Assembly: GCA_045806505.1 (NCBI GenBank)
Contig: JBJMJE010000242.1
Span: forward strand, 1 to 6,784
Reading direction: 5' to 3'
DNA: 6,784 nucleotides
Source: DASVFB01 sp045806505
GTDB lineage: Bacteria; Actinomycetota; Thermoleophilia; Gaiellales; Gaiellaceae
Below the pieces are notes generated by a model. The model made no database searches. It was not told the DNA's origin and saw only the letters and a list, made by a program, of their open reading frames with translations. This document shows positions 1 through 3,900 of this stretch, one piece after another. A program made the position numbers and the translations under genes. The first letter of the stretch is position 1. Each line of letters opens with the position of its first letter.

Positions 1-738
1 GACATCGTGTCGGGCCCGGCGCAGGAGGGACTCGGCGCCGTCGTGTGGCACCAGGTCAACTTCAAGGGCGATGAGTTCTTCACGCCGGTGAAGACGACCC
101 TCGGCGCGGCGCAGGTCGCTCCGTCGAGCGTGGCGGAGACGACGTCGGCCGACACGGGCAGCTTCGACGTCACGTTCAAGGCGAACGTCGACCTGACCGG
201 CCTGAAGTCGGAGGCGTTCGGTCTCAGCCAGCCGACGACGGAGAACGTCCAGGTGAAGCAGGACAACCCGGACGTGTCTTCGACGGCGAGCGTCAAGCGG
301 AACATCACGCTGCACCACGCGTCGAAGCTCCAGGTGAACTTCGACCTGGCGACGGACGACAACGACCTGTTCGTCCTCCGCGACGCGAACGGTGACGGTC
401 AGTTCACGAGCAACGAGATCGTTGCCTCGTCGACGTCCGGCTCCTCGCACGAGGCGGTCACGCTCGTGAAGCCGGCCGACGGCGCGTACCAGATCTGGGT
501 GCACGGCTTCTCGGTCGCGGGCACGCCCACGGGCGCGCTCAAGATCGACGCGATCCAGGGCGACGATCTGACGGTGACGGGCGTTCCGGCCGGGGCGGTT
601 CCCGCGGGCACTCTGGTCACGCTCCACGTCGCATACAGCAAGGCGATGACGGCCGGCCAGTACTTCGGAGAGCTCCTGCTCGGGCCGAACGAGGCTCCGG
701 CGGCGCTCAGGGTGCCGATCACGGTCACGCGCAGCTAA
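1..738 (+). CDS. C-terminal part of a secreted S8 (subtilisin-like) peptidase, 5' end outside the window
   Basis: The frame is open from the first base and ends at TAA 736-738, giving 245 visible codons; the true start lies upstream. What is visible is a beta-rich C-terminal region without the Asp/His/Ser catalytic domain. The first ~30 residues (VVWHQVNFKGDEFFTPVKTT) resemble the Fn3-like strand that follows the catalytic domain in actinobacterial subtilases. A PPC-like beta-sandwich follows (about residues 95-180), containing DNDLFVLRDANGDGQF and PADGAYQIWVHGFSVAG, the typical strand-turn-strand ending of these enzymes. Within it DANGDGQFTSNE (382-417) has acidic or Asn residues at EF-hand positions 1, 3, 5 and 12 and Gly at 6, so calcium binding is likely. 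A last small beta domain ends the protein. There is no cysteine, sorting signal or membrane anchor at the C-terminus, so the product is probably released. The family call rests on the C-terminal style only; another secreted enzyme carrying the same module is possible. Confidence 0.65.
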   Translation, partial: DIVSGPAQEGLGAVVWHQVNFKGDEFFTPVKTTLGAAQVAPSSVAETTSADTGSFDVTFKANVDLTGLKSEAFGLSQPTTENVQVKQDNPDVSSTASVKRNITLHHASKLQVNFDLATDDNDLFVLRDANGDGQFTSNEIVASSTSGSSHEAVTLVKPADGAYQIWVHGFSVAGTPTGALKIDAIQGDDLTVTGVPAGAVPAGTLVTLHVAYSKAMTAGQYFGELLLGPNEAPAALRVPITVTRS

Positions 739-762
739 CGCGGACGAGCACGGAAAGAGAAA

Positions 763-793
763 GGGGCCGCCTTGAGGCGGCCCCTTTTGTTTT
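763..793 (+). terminator. Rho-independent terminator of the peptidase gene, possibly bidirectional
   Basis: A perfect 9-bp stem, GGGGCCGCC (763-771) and GGCGGCCCC (776-784), closes a TTGA loop and is followed directly by TTTTGTTTT (785-793). It lies 24 bases after the TAA of the upstream gene. On the other strand the stem is followed by TTTCTCTTT (complement of 754-762), so it could also stop transcription arriving from the right, although no convergent gene is seen. It separates the two genes of the window into different transcription units. Confidence 0.93.
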
Positions 794-809
794 GACCGCA
801 GTTAACACA

Positions 810-825
810 GACTGATTCCTCAGTC
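810..825. promoter_or_regulatory. Perfect inverted repeat in the leader of the giant gene
   Basis: GACTGA (810-815), TTCC spacer, TCAGTC (820-825): a perfect dyad with 6-bp arms, lying 17 bases after the terminator T-tract and 118 bases before the GTG at 944. It is AT-richer than its surroundings. It could be an operator for a dimeric regulator, or a small hairpin in the 5' leader. A TTAACA hexamer (802-807) just upstream resembles a -35 box, but no good -10 is seen at the right distance (CAATAG at 825-830 is poor). Function is not shown by the sequence alone. Confidence 0.3.
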
Positions 826-943
826 AATAGGCCGATCGACCCATTGAATGTCCCTTTCCGCTGGTGCAGGGTGGGATCCGGGAGGCAGGCGTGTCCGGGG
901 GTCGGACGCGTCGCGACGAGTTCGAGGGGAGCACCGGGGCGGA

Positions 944-3900
944 GTGGGAGCGGCAAGCGCGGTAGTACAACCAGATCTGATCAGCCTGCTTGCGCTCCGC
1001 CAGCGCGCGATCCGTTTCTGGCTGGCGGCGATCGGCTTGGCGGCGTTCGGCATGGCGTACGCGGGCCCCATCGCGCTCGCGATCCGCGCGCCGTCGGTCA
1101 CTACTCCTGTCGTGCTTCCGACGCTCGACCTTCTCACCGTTACCTTCCCGTCCTTCGCTGTCCCCGCGCTCCACGTAGCTCCCGTCATTCCGGACGTTGC
1201 AGAGCAGCCTCGCACCCGCGTTCCGGCACACACCCTTGGCCATCAGATCGTCACCGCGCACGGGCGTCCGAGCGCACCGGACACGCCGGCGACGAGGACG
1301 CGCACCGTGCATCTGCCCGTCATCAAGGACAGCCACTCCCAGCTGCCGGCGAAGCAGAGCAACACCAACACGAAGACGAAGGCCGATCCGTTTGCGAACG
1401 CGCCGGTCGTCGAAGACAGCGTCCACGCCGAGCCGACGATGTCCGAGGAGCCCGCGCCGGTAACGCTGCAGCCGACGACTCTGAGCGACCTCCCCGACTA
1501 CACGCAGCAGCCCGACTCGCCCGCGGCGGTAGCGGCTGCGGCAGTGCCCGTGACGAACGCCGCGGCCGATCCGCTCGCGGAGCTTCGTGCGAAGCTCGCG
1601 GAGCAGGGCATCACGCTCGCCGAGGACGGCTCGATCCCGCTCAATGCCGGTTCGACCGGCACCGCCACCTCGCCGACGGGCACGACGCAACAGCAGACGA
1701 CAACGCCGCCGCCCACGTCGTCCGGCGGAACGACGAACCCCGGCGGCTCGACGAACACCGGCGGCTCGACGAACACGGGCGGCTCGAACAACAACTCCGG
1801 CGGTAGCACGACCACCCCGCCCTCGAACACCGGCTCGGGCTCGACGACGCAGCCGCCGGTCACCACGCCGCCGACGGACACCACCACGAATCCGGGCGGG
1901 ACGGGGGGGACCACGACGCCGCCCGCGCCCGCTCCCGGCGCGACGTGGATCACGTCGTCCGTCAGCCAGATCGAGTTCGGCACGGTGACCGAGGGAACGC
2001 ACGCGGCCCGTCCGATCGTGATCACGAACGTTCGCGCCGAGCCGATCACGATCACGGCGGCGACGATCATCGGGGACGCCGACAACGCGTTCGCAGTCAC
2101 CACCGGCGGACCCATGACGCTAGCCGCCGGCCAGACAGCGACGTTCGCGGTCACGATGAGCCCGGTCTCCCCGGGCGCACGCTCCGCGCGGCTGGTGCTC
2201 ACGGGCGCCGGCGGCTTCCGCGTGGAGGTTCCGCTGATCGGCACGGGTACCGCCGCGCCGCCACCCGTCGACACTGGTCCGCGCGCTCCGCCGGAAGGAG
2301 GAGTGCTGATCACGTCTGCGGGAGGTTCGGTGTCGACCGCGACGGGCGGCGCCACCGTCACGTTCGCACCCGGTGCGGTGTCGGCCAACACGATCGTCGC
2401 CGTGCACCAGACGGTGTACGCGTCGCCGATCGGAGTCAGCGCGGCCTCGCCGGTCTACGACCTGATCGCCGTGGACGCGACGACGCTCGAGCGCGTCACG
2501 ACGTTTGCCTCGGCGCCGACGCTGACCATCTCGTACGAACCGGCGAAGCCGACGCCCACCTCTATCTATTACGTCGATCCCGCGAACGGCCCGGTCGCAA
2601 TCGCGACGACCGTCGACACCACGGCCCACACCGTCACTGCGCAGCTGCCGCACTTCAGCCTCTACGTCGCCGGGCACGACATCGGCGGACTGCTCGAGGC
2701 GATCCAGGAGGAGCTCCAGAAGTACGCGAACGGTCAGCTCGCGGGGCCGCAGTCGCTGCCGCTCACCGACAACGTGCACATCGGCGGCCTGCTCGAGGTC
2801 ACGACGCCGAACCTGGAGTTCAACGACATCACCTTCTCCGGCACCGGTGCGGATACGACGTTCACGGGCACCGTCGGCATCAGCGCGGACGACTCGAGAA
2901 TCGCCGTCTCGCCGTTCGGCGGCGAGACCAACGCGATCTCCGGCACATACACGTTGTCGGGTCAGGGTTCCGAGGGCGGCACCTTGCGCGTCTCGGTCCA
3001 GGATCTCGAGTTGAACGTGGACGGGTTCGCCTCGCTGAGTGCCGCCACAGCCGTCCTCGTCTCGACGAAGTCGGACGACGTCTTCGAGGTGAGGATCGGT
3101 GCGACGGGCGTGAGCGCCTCCCTCGGCGGCGGCGCCTCCCTTCCCGAGGCGAAGATCAGCGGCGCCTCGCTCGCGCTGGTCTCGCGTAGGGCCGTAAGCG
3201 CTCTTTCGCCGGGCTTCGCGTTCGTCGCCAACGGCGACGTGACGCTCGACGGCGCCGACGACGTCACCCTGACGGGCGAGAGCTGGAACGTCGAGTACAA
3301 CAACCTCGGCGACCTCTCGGACGCGCCGGTCGTCGTGGACAACGGCACCGAGAACGTCCCGCTCGGCTTCGACTCCGACGTCACCTCCTTCTCCGGCGCA
3401 GCGACGCTCGCGATCGGCACGCTCGGCGAGCTCCGCGGGACCTTCGCGATCGCCAACGACTCCGCGAACAGCCGCCTGCTCGTTTCGGCGAGTGGCGTCT
3501 CCGCAACGGTGGGCGCCGGCACCGCCGCCCTCCGCCTGACCGACGCGGCCGGCTCGTTCGTCTTCACGGCCGGCGGCGCCGCCGGCTGGGCGCGCGGCAA
3601 CGCCGAGCTTCTGGGCGTGGCCGACCTCGCGCTTCGGTCGTCCCTCGACGTCGAGTTCAACAACACCAGCGCCGATGTGGACGTCCCGGACGGCAGCGCG
3701 ACTCGCACCCTCGACGACGGCCTCTTCCGGATCTCGGGCTCGGCGGCGCTCAAGGTCGCGCACTTCCTCGATCTCTCGGGCGACTTCTCGTTCAGGAAGT
3801 CCGCGGGCACGATCGAGGTCGGCCTCAAGCACGGCTCCGACCACGCGGCGGCGGTGATCTTCTCGGACAACACGTTCGCCGCCACGGGCAGCGCCTCAGT

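Noticed and set aside
792..830. Sigma-70-like promoter (TTGACC at 792-797 or TTAACA at 802-807)
   Set aside because: No acceptable -10 box lies 16-18 bases downstream of either hexamer; TTGACC also overlaps the terminator T-tract. Mentioned only as context for the dyad.
1724..1795. Short regular repeats considered as a CRISPR array
   Set aside because: The copies are contiguous, 18 bases long, in frame and have no unique spacers.
1498..2391. Minus-strand frame with Val/Pro-rich product that looks like a wall protein
   Set aside because: It is the reverse reading of the Gly/Thr/Asn linker and the ASH-like domain; the apparent repeats come from the 18-bp tandem repeat.
844..3189. Plus-strand open frames in another phase (844-1806, 1945-3189)
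   Set aside because: Their products are Arg/His/Ala-rich without any recognisable fold, whereas the overlapping frame gives a signal peptide, linker, ASH-like and ZU5-like domains.
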